Of a stretch of DNA of 64,000 nt, positions 12,371-25,700 are shown one piece after another. Each line of letters begins with the position of its first letter. Positions within the stretch are counted from its first letter, which is position 1. A program made the translations under genes and the position numbers. Below the pieces are notes generated by a model. It was given only the letters and a program-made list of their open reading frames with translations, had not been told where the DNA came from and did no database searches. Location: NCBI GenBank assembly GCA_030710605.1, contig CP092870.1, positions 19,444,684 through 19,508,683 on the forward strand. Direction: 5' to 3'. Source of the DNA: Cordylochernes scorpioides (Eukaryota > Arthropoda > Arachnida > Pseudoscorpiones > Chernetidae).

Positions 12371-12779
12371 GCTTGATACCCTAATATGATTGAGTGGAGA
12401 TAAGAAAGAAGAAGAAGAGATCAATTTTACCCCCCATTGAGAACAATAAAGGATACAATAGGTGCTAAGTATTTCTGATGTCATTTTAGCCATATTTGAT
12501 CAATTTTACTCATCATTGGGCAGATTTATTGAGAGAAGAGTAAAATTGGAAATGTTAGCAAAGTAATTTCTGGTGTAAATTTTGCTTTATTTTTCAATTT
12601 TACCCACAATTGGGTGGTCTTTATTGAGAAGAAAAAGTAGACAATGGCTGCTAATTTATTTCTAGTGTAATTTAAGTATTATTTACCCACAAATACACAG
12701 ATTTCCTTGAAAAAGGAAAAGTTATCAATAAGTACCTTCAGAGAAAACATAAATATTTGACCAATTGGAATTATTCAAA

Positions 12780-13010
12780 CAACAACATCAAAAAGCCTTT
12801 ATTGAGGACCTCTCGTCCTATATAGGATTCGCCAGTTTACAGAGTAATTGAAGAGAACTAAGAATACAGAGAGAAACCTATATGTAGTAGGTATAGTGTA
12901 GTATTTTCTACACTGTGACTATATACAACAGCAGCAACAAGCCTTTTACTGGAATCAAAGTTCCATACAGGATTCGTCATTCCAATCCTGACATAGATTA
13001 TTTGCATATA
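12780..13010. mobile_element. Small foldback-like repeat with ...cctttatt... ends
   Basis: Starts aacaacatcaaaaagccttt and repeats caacagcagcaacaagcctt with tcctatataggattcg and catacaggattcg motifs. Possibly related short pieces lie near 59,070 and 60,045. Non-coding. Confidence 0.3.
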
Positions 13011-13247
13011 ATTATTTACATCAATTAGATTATGTAATTAGAATTATTCATTGAGAGGACAAAGCTGGCAATGGTGGTATAGAATCTTATGGGGTAACTA
13101 ATCTATTTGATCAATTTAATTCACCTCGGGTATTGTTTTTGGGGAAGCGTTGAGCTTAAAATGGTAGATGAGTAAATTTTTTGATTCAATTTTATAATAT
13201 CTAAACAATTTTCACATCATTGGGTAGATATTTTTAAGAGAGAAAGT

Positions 13248-13524
13248 TTTTTTTGCTTATCCCTAATACATGTGGTACAGACCATGATAATCATGGTGGG
13301 TAGAAGTAGGCGACTGCTTTTACTGTAAGTGTACCACATGTCTACACATGTAGAAAGATGTTCGACTTTGCACTTACAAATGTGCCAGAGCCCCGTTTGG
13401 TTACTTGCACTCGCTGGTGGGGTTTGACTTTTGCAAGAATCGGAGGCCATTGGAGCATTTTTTAAAATCAGATAAAAGTGCCCAATGTGGGAATCAAACC
13501 CGGGTCGTAGCGGTCGAAAACCAA
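13248..13524 (-). mobile_element. tRNA-derived SINE, copy 1 (head truncated)
   Basis: Representative description of the family. Full copies are about 310-330 bp: a tRNA-like head (GGTCGGTGGAAGGATGG, then the B-box GGGTTCGAATCC/GATTCCC), a short A- or T-rich joint, and a conserved body with cagattcttgcaaaagtcca, gtgcaagtaaccaaacgggg and acatgtgtagacatgtggtg. The 3' end is ...gtactagggataagc plus a poly-A run. This copy lacks the outer part of the head and lies inside the satellite. Confidence 0.8.
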
Positions 13525-14740
13525 GGGAAAGTTAACAATGGTATAGTTAGGTATGCTTTGGTTCAAATATATAAATACAGTTAAACCTGTCTAGAGCGCC
13601 CCCTCTTGGGACTCACCAAAATAGGGTGCTATAGAGAGGTCACTTTTAATGTAAATCGCATCGTACTACGTATTTAAAATTGGGCGCTATAGAGAGGAAG
13701 TGCTATAGACAGGTTTAACTGTATTTGAATAGTTTTACTCATCATTGCAGAGTTAAATTGAAAAATGCGTCTCATAAGTAATCTTTTGTGTAATTTTGTG
13801 ATATTTGATCAATTTTACCTACAAATGTAGTTTTCATTGAGTAACTTCTGGTGTATGTATTGTTATATCATTTTTTCCCAACAATTATAAAATTTTTCTT
13901 TTATAAAATATTAAATTTAACAATGGCTGCTATGTAAGTTCCTGTGTAACATAATGATTTTTGATCCAATTTACTTACCATTTGGTAATTGAGAAGAGTA
14001 AATTTGATTACAAAATAAGTTCTTTGTAACTCAGGCAATATATAATCAATTTTACCTGACACACATTGCATAGTTTTAAATGAAAGAAGAAGAATGTTTA
14101 CAAAATTAATTGAATAATTTTTAGTGAAAATTAGTAATACACCTATCCCCCGATTTACACAGTACTTATTTTACACGGTTTTCCAAAAAATTTTTTTTGG
14201 TTTTAATCGCAATATACTAAATGCTACTGTGATTGAACACATGCGCTGTGTACACATCTCACGAGGAATCCCGAGCTTATGTGCTGACTACATATTTTAA
14301 CCTGTCAATGCATTTTATTTTTATTTCTGTGTACACCTATCCCCCGAATTACACGTTTTTCTCACGAACGTATCTACCGTGTAAAATGGGGGGATAGGTG
14401 TATTTGAATAATTTTATTTACCCTTGGGTATATTTAATCGAGATGAATAAATTTGACAATGATTGCTAAATAAGTTCTTGTGCTACTTTAGCTATATTTT
14501 ATCAAATGTAATCACCTTTCCGTAGATTTCATTGAGAAGAGTACATCTGACAATGGTTGCTAAGTTAGTTTTTAAGTAAACTTAATGATATTTGATAAAT
14601 TTTACTCATCATTGGGTATTTTTCAAAAATTGTTTCAGGCAGAGTTATTTTGCAAATTTAAAAAAATATGTTCAATTATACCCCAGCCTTCGTAGCTTTA
14701 ATTGAAAAGAGTCACAATAGTTGATAAATAGGTTCTTCGG

Positions 14741-15068
14741 GGGGGGGGGGGGGGGGTCGGTAGAAGGATGGTCTAAACCGTTGGTTTTCGACCACTATGA
14801 CCCGGGTGTTCGATTCCCGCATTGGACACTTTTTTCTGTTGAAAAAAAAAAAAAAAAGCTCCAATGGCCCCAGATTCTTGCAAAAGTCCAACCCCACCAG
14901 GGAGTGCAAGTAACCAAACGGGGCTCTGGCACATTTGTAAGTGCAAAGTCGAACTGCTTTTCATGTGTAGACATGTGGTGCACTTACAGTAAAAGCAGTC
15001 GCTAACTACCCACCATGATTATCATGACCTGTACCACGTGTACTAGGGATAAGCAAAAAAAAAAAAAA
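14741..15068 (+). mobile_element. tRNA-derived SINE, copy 2
   Basis: Complete copy between an 11-bp target duplication AGGTTCTTCGG (14,730-14,740 and 15,069-15,079). The head begins after a G-run. Inserted in the satellite array. Confidence 0.9.
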
Positions 15069-16474
15069 AGGTTCTTCGGTAACTTTCATAATTCTTGATA
15101 AATTTTACTTACCTTTGGGCAGATTTTTTTTTAGAAGAAAAACTGCTGCGATGCAAATTCAGATGTAAAGATAGCAAAATATGATCAAAAAGTTTTACTT
15201 ACCATTGAGTAGATTTTATTAAAAGGAGTAAAGTTGCCAATGGCTCTGGCCACTGGCCAATAGGTTATTTTCTAACCTTAGCAATATTCAATTAGCAATT
15301 ATCAATTGTAATTTGGATTGTGTATATTTGATTTTGAATAGTAAAGTTGGCAAAGGTTATAATGAAAGTTCTTGTGTACCTATAGCAATATATTTGACAT
15401 ATTTATTATTTTTTAATTGATATCATTGTGAAACCAGAATTTTTTTGATGTTCTACAAGTGCAGAATTTTATATTTTATCCTTTTTTTTTTTGAGTATAT
15501 TCAGGATTTTCCAGATGGCAACTTAATGGTAACTTAAAAAGAAAGAATGACAAACCATGAATATGCTCCAAAATGGGATAAAATTGTACTTGTAGAACAT
15601 AGAAAAAACACTGGTCACAATGACATTAATTAAAAAATAAAAATAAAGCTACAAGATATTATGAGGAAAATTACTTTAAAATATACAATAAAGTAGCCTT
15701 TTAATTCAAAATAAATGTGCTACAATTAAAAGAATGGAATAAAGAGGAAATATCAATGTCATTTAAAAACAGGCTACAATATTTTTCTCATTCAGAACTT
15801 TTGTCTGATGATGATTTAAGAAAAAGACATCTCCTGATTGTGCAACTAAAATTTGCTGATGGCTTGCGCCATCTGTCAGAATAAATATCAACTATTCATT
15901 GATTTTTAATTATTCCAGAATTGGCCAAATACCCATTTTTGATTAATCAAGAAAAGCTAACCACGGAGACGTTTTGGACTGTTGGCCCTAATCAGCGTGG
16001 TACAAGCTGTACCTCAACGACCAAAAAACTGGTCATTCAGACATCCTGAAAAATCATGTTAATGTCAGAAGTGAATGAAAATGCAAAACAATGTGAAAAA
16101 AAAAGTACAAATGTGAAATTGTACTGAGATCAGGTATAAGAAAAATGGTACAATGGATACAATAGATCAATTTTGTTACCATAATGTTACAAACTATTTA
16201 TTTGGATTTGGTCTTATTACCTTGTGTTTCTAATCTATAATTCAAATTGTACCTAATCAAAGTTTTGGATATTATAGAATTGAAATGTTTGCATTTACAG
16301 CACTGGAATCACTTGATAGATGGGACTATTTGCATGTAGTGTTAATGTTGACACTTGGTGTCTATTTTGTTTTCTGTTTCACCATCGGATAATTTTGTGC
16401 TTTTATCAAATAAACAATATATTGGTTTTCCAAAAGTTCAAGATAAGTGGAGAGAAGATAAAAATTCATAATAT

Positions 16475-16480
16475 TTTATT
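16475..16480 (-). terminator. MDC1 polyadenylation signal
   Basis: AATAAA on the minus strand (TTTATT on +), about 57 nt past the stop codon in AT-rich sequence. It implies a very short 3' UTR. Confidence 0.6.
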
Positions 16481-16536
16481 AAAATATATAAACTCAGTAA
16501 TATAATAATAAACATAAAATATACATATGAAAAACA

Positions 16537-16745
16537 TTAGATGAGGACAAAAGCCTGCAAATCTAGATGGTATTTAAGCAGGCCTGTTAAGAGAAATTCT
16601 GAAGAGACTACGGGCAGGCCCAGCCTGCGGGGATTCTCCCACAGCTTCCTGTCTTCCGGACAGCTGATCACCACAGTGGAGGCTGACTTCCTGGTGGGCA
16701 TCCTCTCCAAGACCTCCACACACAGAGAGTGCTTCATTCTACAGC
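16537..16745 (-). CDS. MDC1: MDC1 last exon: end of BRCT2 and stop
   Basis: 209 nt. It encodes CRMKHSLCVEVLERMPTRKS then STVVISCPED...RRLGLPVVSSEFLLTGLL...LQAFVLI and stop TAA, parallel to the human RVVITCPQD...GLPLLSPEFLLTGVLK...AFVL end. The start is set by phase: the previous exon leaves one base, and the AG at 16,747-16,746 supplies GC to complete Gly. The more obvious AG six bases further (ctgtag) would give an immediate stop. No pyrimidine tract precedes the acceptor; a SINE tail lies about 50 bp upstream. Confidence 0.8.
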
Positions 16746-19700
16746 CTTTTTACTTGACTTGTACACTTGAAGTTTAACACTGGCCTTTTTTTTGTAATTT
16801 TTTTTTTTTGCTTATCCCTAGAACATGTGGTATAAGCCATGATAATCATGATGGGTAGAAGCTGGCGACTGCTTTTACTGTAAGCGCATCACATATCTAC
16901 ACATATGAAAAGCAGTTCGACTTTGCACTTACAAATGTGCCAGAGCCTCGTTGGTTACTTGCACTTGCTGGTGGGGTTGGATTTTTGCAAGAATCGGGGC
17001 CATTGGAGCATTTTTTTTTTCTTTAAACAGAAAAAAGTGTCCAATGCGGGAATCGAACCCGGGTCCTAGTGGTCGAAAACCAAACGGTTTAACCAGCCTT
17101 CCATCGACCCCATATTGTTTACATTCTTTATGGGAGTCGGTGGATGAGTGGTCTAAACTGTTTGTTTTCAACCACTACAACCCGAGAATCTAATTTTAAA
17201 AAAAAAAATGCTCCATGGCCTCCGATTCTTGCGAAAGTTCAACTCCACCAATGAGTGCAAATAACCAAATGGGATCTCTGGCACACTTGTAAGTGCAAAA
17301 TTTGAACTGCTTTTAACAAATGTAGACATGCGGTGCACTCACAGTAAAAGCAGTTGCCAACTTTTACCCACCATGATTATCATGGGCTTTACAATATGTA
17401 CTAAGATTAATAAAAATAAAAGACACTATTTTTGCTTAAAATGGGGCTAAAATTACCATCATTACATATTTACAAACCGTTATTGGAACTATTTTATAAA
17501 CACAAGTAATGAACCAGTACTATTAGTATAATCAAAATGTGTATTTTACAAAAAGGAAGGGTGAAAAGTAACAAATATATATACAGAAAAACCCTCTATA
17601 GTGAACCCCAATGGGACAGAGCTTTTGGTTCACTATAGCCACGGTTTGGCCATTTTTTGTAAACTTTTCAAAATTTTTAGACTATAATTAAAAAACAGCC
17701 ATACAAACAGAAAAAGGCAGCCACTTAATAATGGTCACTTTGTTTTAATTCCCTAAATTGACCTATTTCTTTACAGTAATGCTGAATATCAAAAGAAGTC
17801 ATTTTTGATAATAGGTTCTTCTTTACATTAGCATACATGTTTATATGTAAACCTATGTATTATTTGAAAAGTAAGCCAAATCCCCTAAGCAAAACATTAA
17901 TAATTATATATTTAAAAGGTATATGAGCATTTTTTTCAAATAATATAATACCATATTTATTTGAAAAAATGCCTCAATACCTTGTTGTTTGAAAGTGAAA
18001 AGTGAAATTTGAAAATCAGAATTGTCTTAAAATATCGTTATTTTCAACAAAGGAATAAAGCTCCGTGTATTCTGAATCAATTGAGGATGAATCAAAAGTA
18101 TCCAATTCAGAAAAATCAGACGCGAAACATGTTGATACGATAGCGCGATCGGTAAAATTGCGAATGAAAAACGCCAATTTGTAAACACAAAATCGGTGGT
18201 AAAACGGCCGGCCTGGGGGAATATCCGCGAACCGTGAATGAGTCATATACCTAACAAGAAGAATTCCATTCTAAAAATAGAACTGCAGTGGTAGTTTTTG
18301 AGAATTTATAAGTCGATTTGTTTGTGGCTCATGAGACACGGGGGAACTTGGGGGGAACTGTTTTTTTTTTCTTCTTCTTCCAATTCCAGTTGCTACATAT
18401 TCTTCTGAAGTGTATATTAAATTTTGTTTTTTAACCTGTTATTCAAACCATTTCTGGCTTTAAAATTATTTGGAATTATGTTTTAGCCTAGGTTAAACTT
18501 GATATAGAACGCTTCTAAAAGGGCATGCTGCCACTATTTTTTTTTTAGAACGCCACTTTGTTTATTTTCTTTATTTTGGAAGCCATTTGTATTTTTCTTC
18601 TATTTCAAAATTGTCGAATGCAAAGATATTCTATTAATTAAAAGTATAATGTGTAAAAATTTATATAACATACAGCAAAAATAGAATGGAAATGAAAACA
18701 AACAATGCCACTAATTTTTTGTTTTGAAATTGCGATCCGTGAGCTGAAACATGCTCAAAATTTAGTTGTTTTAAAAATTTTTAAATCAGAATTTTAAGTT
18801 CGTTATAAGCATAGTATTTTTAATAGATTTTATCATTTTGGGACAGAAAATAGGTTCGTTATAGGGGTAGTTCGTTATTTAAAAAATTGCAAAGTTCGTT
18901 ATAACGATGGTATTTTCAATGGAATGGAATTGGGAATCGCCGTGGGTTTGTTATAAGGGAAGGTTTGCTATATCCAGGGTTCGTATTAGCGGGGTTTTAT
19001 TGTATATAGATAAATTAGAAGAGGGCTGCTCTACCCAAAGTAGTTGTAAATATAAAAGATAAAAGTGGTAAAGAACAAGAAGAATTAGCTTACCTTGCCT
19101 TTTCCACAAAGAATAACTTCTGCAACACATGAAAACATGTAAGGGGATTAAAAAATCAATATATTTTCATCTGAATGTTATACAATCTGAATATCTTATA
19201 ATCTAATATATTAAATATAGTTTTTATACACATCCTTATTTGCGGAAGAGAATTGCTCGATGCAAATATTTAAATATAAATCTACTGTCCTAAAAGCTTA
19301 GGCCCATAGTTTGATTAAATACCATTACAAAGATTCCACCCTTCAGTATACCATATATAAGCAGAATCGTCCAATACAGTATTAGAGCTCTAAATAAGCA
19401 GTCTAGTAGATTAAATTGGGGAAAACACTGAAAGGGTTCACCACTGATGAGCCAAGCCCTCCTAATATTTTTTTCATTGCAGTAAGGACAGTAGAAGTTT
19501 GATTTATTGGTGAAAAGAAACATTCACCTCTTAATGTCTTCATTCGTTACATCTTTATTTATTCACTGTTGAGACTCCAGTTCTAGGTGAAGTAGCCCTA
19601 ACAGTTTGGTATCAATAGTAAACTTGGAAATGTTAAAGTGGTTTCCTGTTTCTTTCCACATCATACAGTACTGTAAGGTGCTTCAATCATGCTTTTATGG

Positions 19701-22700
19701 TCAGAGGCCATGTCCAACTTGCCAGTACTGATAACTATCTCTGTCCCCTACTAGGGATGCTTATATCTATCACATAGCCCTATCAGAAGGAAAATACTAT
19801 TTTGAGAGATTTTTTTTGTTTCTGAAATAAATATTGGCTAAATACACACACACCTTTCTTCCTAAAAATGATAGATAGCACTTAGTTGTGGCATCTGTTT
19901 TTATAGATCAATCTCTCCTCCCAGCAAACCTTCCAAATATTTATATAAATGTACCAAAAGAGGCACCTCTCCCTTTAAATGTGCATCAGAATGATGGCAT
20001 TGTACATCACCCTAGTAAACTTTACTAATTATGAATAAGCCACAACACCAGTTTTGGAAAATTCAGACATAAAGCCAACAATCTGTATACCATGGTTTCT
20101 GGCTTTGGCCTTCATCAATACAGGGGCAGCTTTGATTTCATAACATCCTAAATAAATAAATACAGTAAACTTTACTAAAGCAAACACTAATGGACTGAAC
20201 TCTTGGTTGATTATAGCCATGGTATCACTAATATTGTGGGATTATTTTAAGTTGGTTATACGGGAAGGTAGTATGCTATATCCCAGGTTCATTTTATTGA
20301 ATTTAACTGTGAACTTCTACCCCAGTATATTATAGAGCTAGAAATATACATACAGTTAAAACTGTCTATAGCACCCCCTCTTGGGACTCACCAAAATAGG
20401 GTGTTATAGACAGGTCACTTTTAATGTAAATCGCATCGTACTATGTATTTAAAATCAGGCGCTATAGAGAGGAAGGTGCTATTTAGAGGGGGCGCTATAG
20501 ACATGTTTAACTGTATATTAAAGTCTATATATTACATATATTTGAATTTTGTTTCCATAGCATATTTCCAATGACCTATGTGTTACCTCTAAGCTGGTCA
20601 GGGGAGGGCACCACTTGAGGAGTGATGTAGAAGTTCCAGCCGGCCAGCAGCGGCTCCTGTCTGGCACTGTCCAGGGTGAGGGCAAGGTGGAATCCAAAGT
20701 TGGCCTCGGCCGCCTGGTCTTGTATCAGGTAGGGCTCAGGATCTGCACTCACACCTCTGTTTACTGGTGGCAAACTTCACATGGATTTTATAGGTGTTTT
20801 AGAACATAAACACAAGGTAATAAGACCAAATCCAAATAAATAATAGTGTGTGATGTTTCAGTAACAGCATTGTTACATTAATTACTTTTGTCTGATGATG
20901 GTAACAAAGCTGTTACTGAAATGACACACACTAATTATTTATTTCTATTTGATCTTATTACCTTGTTTTTATAATCTACTAGCCGAATGATCTGGGCAAC
21001 GCCCGGGTTTTACCCGATTAAATGTTTTTATTCAAATACTATTCGTTACAATTATAAATTGGCGCCGTGAATGTCCCTCTTGTGAAACGTCCCGCTCCAA
21101 ACTTTGTGTGTTTTAAAATATAAATATAAAAATGTAAATTTTCACAACGATATTTGAAAATTCTGCTATCTTGATATTCAAATACTATTCATTACAATTA
21201 TAAATTGGCGCTGTGGATCTCACTCTTGTGAAACGTCCTGCTCCAAACTTTGTGTCTGAGAAGAGATTTTTTTTTATAGAGAGATGATCTGGCTTTGTGT
21301 CTTCTGCTCAAATGAATGTTTTTCTGTTAGAATTTTGTGTTCCTGCATACTAAAAATGAACTGGCTTCACCCATGGTCTCTGCTTTTAGAAAATTTTCCC
21401 CGATATAATTTTGTATCTGATAATCAAACATGATACAGCAATATTGTCATCATCATTTTCTGGCTAAAAAAAAAAAACAACTATTTTTGCCCAAAACCTG
21501 TCAATTTTAATTTTTCTCTATGTCCTGTTAAAACACGTTTTACATGTACATTAGGTCAGCTGATATTACCTCCCATCTTCACCGCTAGAGGCGCTGCTTG
21601 CGAGCAAAGGCTGGCTTTCTCTAATTGTATTTGGAGTTAGGTCGGCAAATTCAGGTACATCACTGATTCCATACATTATGAAGAGTGGTGAAAATCCAAT
21701 CAGTCATTCAGAACAGCTATTCCTCATTTTGTATCATTTAATTTCTCACACAAGCCATTGTATTAAGGATACTCGAAGTATAGATCTTATACCATGACAT
21801 ATTTGTAGGACTCCTTTATATATTATTATTATCTAATATATTATTTTATATTTTTAAATATTGTCGCGTGTAAAGCCTCCAAATGACTACAACCTCCGCC
21901 AATAGATGGCGCTTTCGCCTGTTTCGCTTCTCTAACTGATGTGGGAATCGCCGACTGCTGTGGTCCTGTTTCCTGGGGAAAATACACTTTTAAGTTGGCC
22001 CCAGGATGTAACATAATATAAATACCCATTGTTTATTATCCCATTTAAATGTAAGGTTTAGTAGTGAATGACAATAAAGTCAGTGTTTGAAGTCTCCGTG
22101 CCGCCTGCTGTCGTCACTCTCGCCATCGCCATCATTGTTGCTGCTGCTCTTCTGGACGTCTTCGGGTGGCCTGCAGGGAAGAGCTACAAAGAAGAGCAAC
22201 GGGAGCCCGGGCAGGTGATCCATGGCGGAAGAAGCACATCGTCGCAGAGAACCGGAGGGGCCAAGCCGCGACAATATAATATTGATCAAATTTACAGATT
22301 TGATTATTTAATCAAGACATTGAATGAGCAGTAGTGTGGGATATGCCAGTAGATAACAAGTTGCATGGTCCACAAGCACTTGAATAAATTTATGTTTCAC
22401 ACTAGAGAGCTGCACTTAGTACAATAGTATAATTTGTAAAAGTTGGATATTGTACTTGGAGTGATCATTTCTCCTAAAGTTAGTTTATGTTTGACCTTTG
22501 GTAGTTGACAAGATTGAATTCTTGATTATCAGTTGTTATTCCTTGCCACCAATAACATTAGGTTATAAGTTTGCATGTTTTGGTTATATTTTAAAAGAAA
22601 CTTTAATCCTTGTTGGTGTTTATTATATGTTCATGGGTTACAATGACTAGTGGGTGACTTGAGACAAGTCACAAGTCCTCAAATATGAAGGTCACTATGT

Positions 22701-25700
22701 TGAAATGCTCTTCATGGCATATGAGCAGGATGATGTCTTCGGCATAAGCATGGCCATTCCCAGTGCAGAGAACTTGCTCAAAATAACCCAGGAGGATGTT
22801 GCCCAAGACATAGTAATTCGTCATAGAAGTCAAGATAGACCTACAGCCACAGAGTTCTGTGGAACTTTGGAACCAAGCTGATGTTGCTGCATCGTGTTGA
22901 TGGAGGCCAGGCAGAGTTGGGAGGCCTTATAGATAGACATGGATATCCAAACTTCTTTCATTCACCACTCCAAAGATTATATAGAGATGGAACAACAAAC
23001 TCACCCAGGAATCTGCGAGCAGCTGAACTCTCCTTCAGCCAATCCAGGGTTACTATGGGAATTCCCCTGGAAATGCAAGCCAGGGTCTTGATGGTGCGTC
23101 TGAACTGCACACAAGAGAAATTTCAACAACCAAAATGTAAATTGAAAAATAAAACAAAAGGAGAGCATATTGTCAGATACATAAAAATGTATTTATATAT
23201 TATACTCTTCCTGTCCTAAATTCTCACATGTCTATAATTCCCTTAAATACCTCAACAACAATCTTCTCTACAGTGTCAGATATATAGCCCAATATAATAG
23301 AAGAGTTTTTTTTTTGGCTTATCCCTAGTACACGTGGTACAGGCTATGATAATCATAGTGGGTAGAAGTAGGCGACTGCTTTGACTGTAAGTCACCACAT
23401 GTCTACACATGTGAAATGCAGTTCGACTTTGCACTTACAAATGTGCCTGAGCCCCGTTTGGTTATTTGCACTAGCTGGTGGGGTTTGACTTTTGCAAGAA
23501 TCGGGGGTCATTGGAGCATTTTTTTTTTTTAATCAGAAAAAAAGTGCCCAAAGCGGGAATCGAACCCGGGTCGTAGCGGTTGAAAACCAACGGTTTAGAC
23601 CATCCTTCCACTGACCCCCAATAGAAGAGTAGTAAGGTAGACTAACTCACTACTGGCGTGAGGCAAGTCCTTCCATCGCAGTAAGGACAGTAACAAGTTA
23701 TCCTATTTAGAAAAGGGGAAAAAAATATCACTAAAATGATTTCATTTCTTGTACAAAGTTGTCACAGTAATGTCATATGTTGATCATTTGTTCTATTGCT
23801 TGGCATGGGAAGGAAATACACAGCTGAACAATAGAAGTGATAAGGTACAATTTAGATCATAGATTAGAAACATAAGGTAATAAGACCAAATCTAAATTAA
23901 TAATCAGTGGACATTACAGTAATAATGCTGTTACCAAAACACATCACTCACTATTTATTAATTTGGATTTGTCCTTATTACCTTACTAGCCGAATGACCC
24001 GGGCAACGCCCGTGTTTTACCCGATTGAATGTTTTTATTCAAATACTATTTGTTACAATTATAAATTGGCGCCTTAAATGCATATATTAGTTAATAGCTA
24101 TAGCAATAGAATATTTTTGGTGGGTTTCGCATCAATCTGTATTTTGGGATGTTAACATTTGACCTTTAAAACCTTGTACAGGTTCAGATAAAATGTGAAC
24201 CAAAACAAATTTGCTTATATCGGATTGCAAGTTATACGGTTTATATATACACTTTAATGGTTTGTATAGATAATCTAAACCCCTCTCACTGAAATACCAT
24301 TACACAGTTAACAGTTTTAGCATATACTTCCAAACAGTTTTACATAAGATACTCTAAAATAAAAATGGCATATCCTGACCAGGAGCACATGTGCTTTACA
24401 GAAGGCAGAGTGCCATCTGGTGGAACAGAAATCAACTGAAAATTGATTTAACCTGTTCCCTGATATTTGGCCAACCCAATTTCTTGATAAATCAAGAAAA
24501 GCCATACACGAAGATACTCATAAAGTTAATAGCTATAGCCTATGTGCTTTATCTGTCTATGTACTGTTGGCTTCCGTAGGCGTCTCTTACTGGGAAAAAG
24601 AAAGAGAGGATTCCATTTAGTTATTAACTAATATATGCATTTATTTAAGGAGCGACCCGCTCCAACACAATAGTTACAAAAACCAAAAAGCGAGTGGGGG
24701 GGGGGGCAAAGTCAAAAACAAAGTGTCTCGCGCAGTGCCGGCGCCATCGTAGCGAACCAATAGGAGAGCGCCATTAAAAAAAAAAAGCAAATGGTGACAG
24801 AGATGATGACGCTCGTAACTGTATATAGAATATTTCAGAACAATAGAAAGAGAGCATCATTAACCCAACCAAAACAGATAGTAATAGACAAAATGAGGAA
24901 AAAAATTTACCAGCATGAGGTGTTAGCATTAACACTCTGGATAAAATGGAATCTATCAACACAAGGATAGAATTACGTTTCATAATTGCTGAATAACCAG
25001 GTTCATCAGTTGGCTGATTTGACCAGGATTCCTTAGAAGCATGAGGCCATATTAACCATTACTTGAAATTTTAGCATTCTTTTTTTGTTTTAACTAGGCA
25101 TATCAGATGCTTTTACCTTTTTAATCAGATACCAATTTTATGTTCTAAGTTTGCAAAATAACAGAAAAAAAAAAGATGTGGACAAAATAAGTACCTTGTC
25201 AGTGACCAGGTGAGTGCACTCCAAGGTGGAGGTGGCTATCACACCACCTAGAGAGGTGACCATTCTCTGGAAACACACCATGGGTAAGGCAGGCCTGCAA
25301 AGAAAACAAATGTCAACTTACCAGCTTGCTCTCATCTCCGAGGATGCCGGTGAATATTATTTTGGGATGAAGAAGTTCTTTGTTAGATTGTGGGGAGGAG
25401 GTGCTTTCTGTAGGCTGAAGTTTGGAATTATGAGCAGTTCTCCTATTTCTAGGTGAGGAACGTGGGCCTTCATTCAAACTACAAGGGCTGCGAGTGGTTT
25501 CTGAATCACCTGTCTCAGAAGTCTTCTGTTTCTTTGATGGTTTACCTTTTGAAGCAGGAAGAACATTTTCTTGGAAGTCTTTGTCATCTCCAGATAACTG
25601 AGCTTTCCTTTTTGTTGGTTCAAATTCTTTACCTTTTTTGGAATTTGTTTTGATTGGCTTAGATAATTTGCGTTTTTCTCCATCTTCTGAATTAACATCG

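Larger units (their letters stand above)
10320..15410 (+). repeat. Highly degenerate satellite array, period about 95 bp
   Basis: A loose monomer recurs: gatatttgatcaattttac, then accattgggtagatttcatt, gagaagaataaagttgacaa, tggttgctaagtaacttctg, tgtaactttagc. Monomer starts near 10,337, 10,432, 10,525, 10,622, 10,708, 10,795, 10,877, 10,968, 11,158, 11,268, 11,363, 11,430, 11,525 and onward, then after a gap from 12,420 to 15,400. Individual monomers differ greatly. Insertions interrupt it: foldback elements at 11.7-12.4 and 12.8-13.0 kb, SINEs at 13.25 and 14.74 kb, and a MITE at 13.57 kb. No coding content. Confidence 0.7.

Noticed and set aside
14741-14830. tRNA gene call from the B-box and tRNA-like fold
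   Set aside because: This head is always followed by the same SINE body and A-tail and lies in target duplications; it is a SINE promoter, not a functional tRNA gene.
16541-16777. 78-aa plus-strand frame
   Set aside because: Antisense to the last MDC1 BRCT exon.
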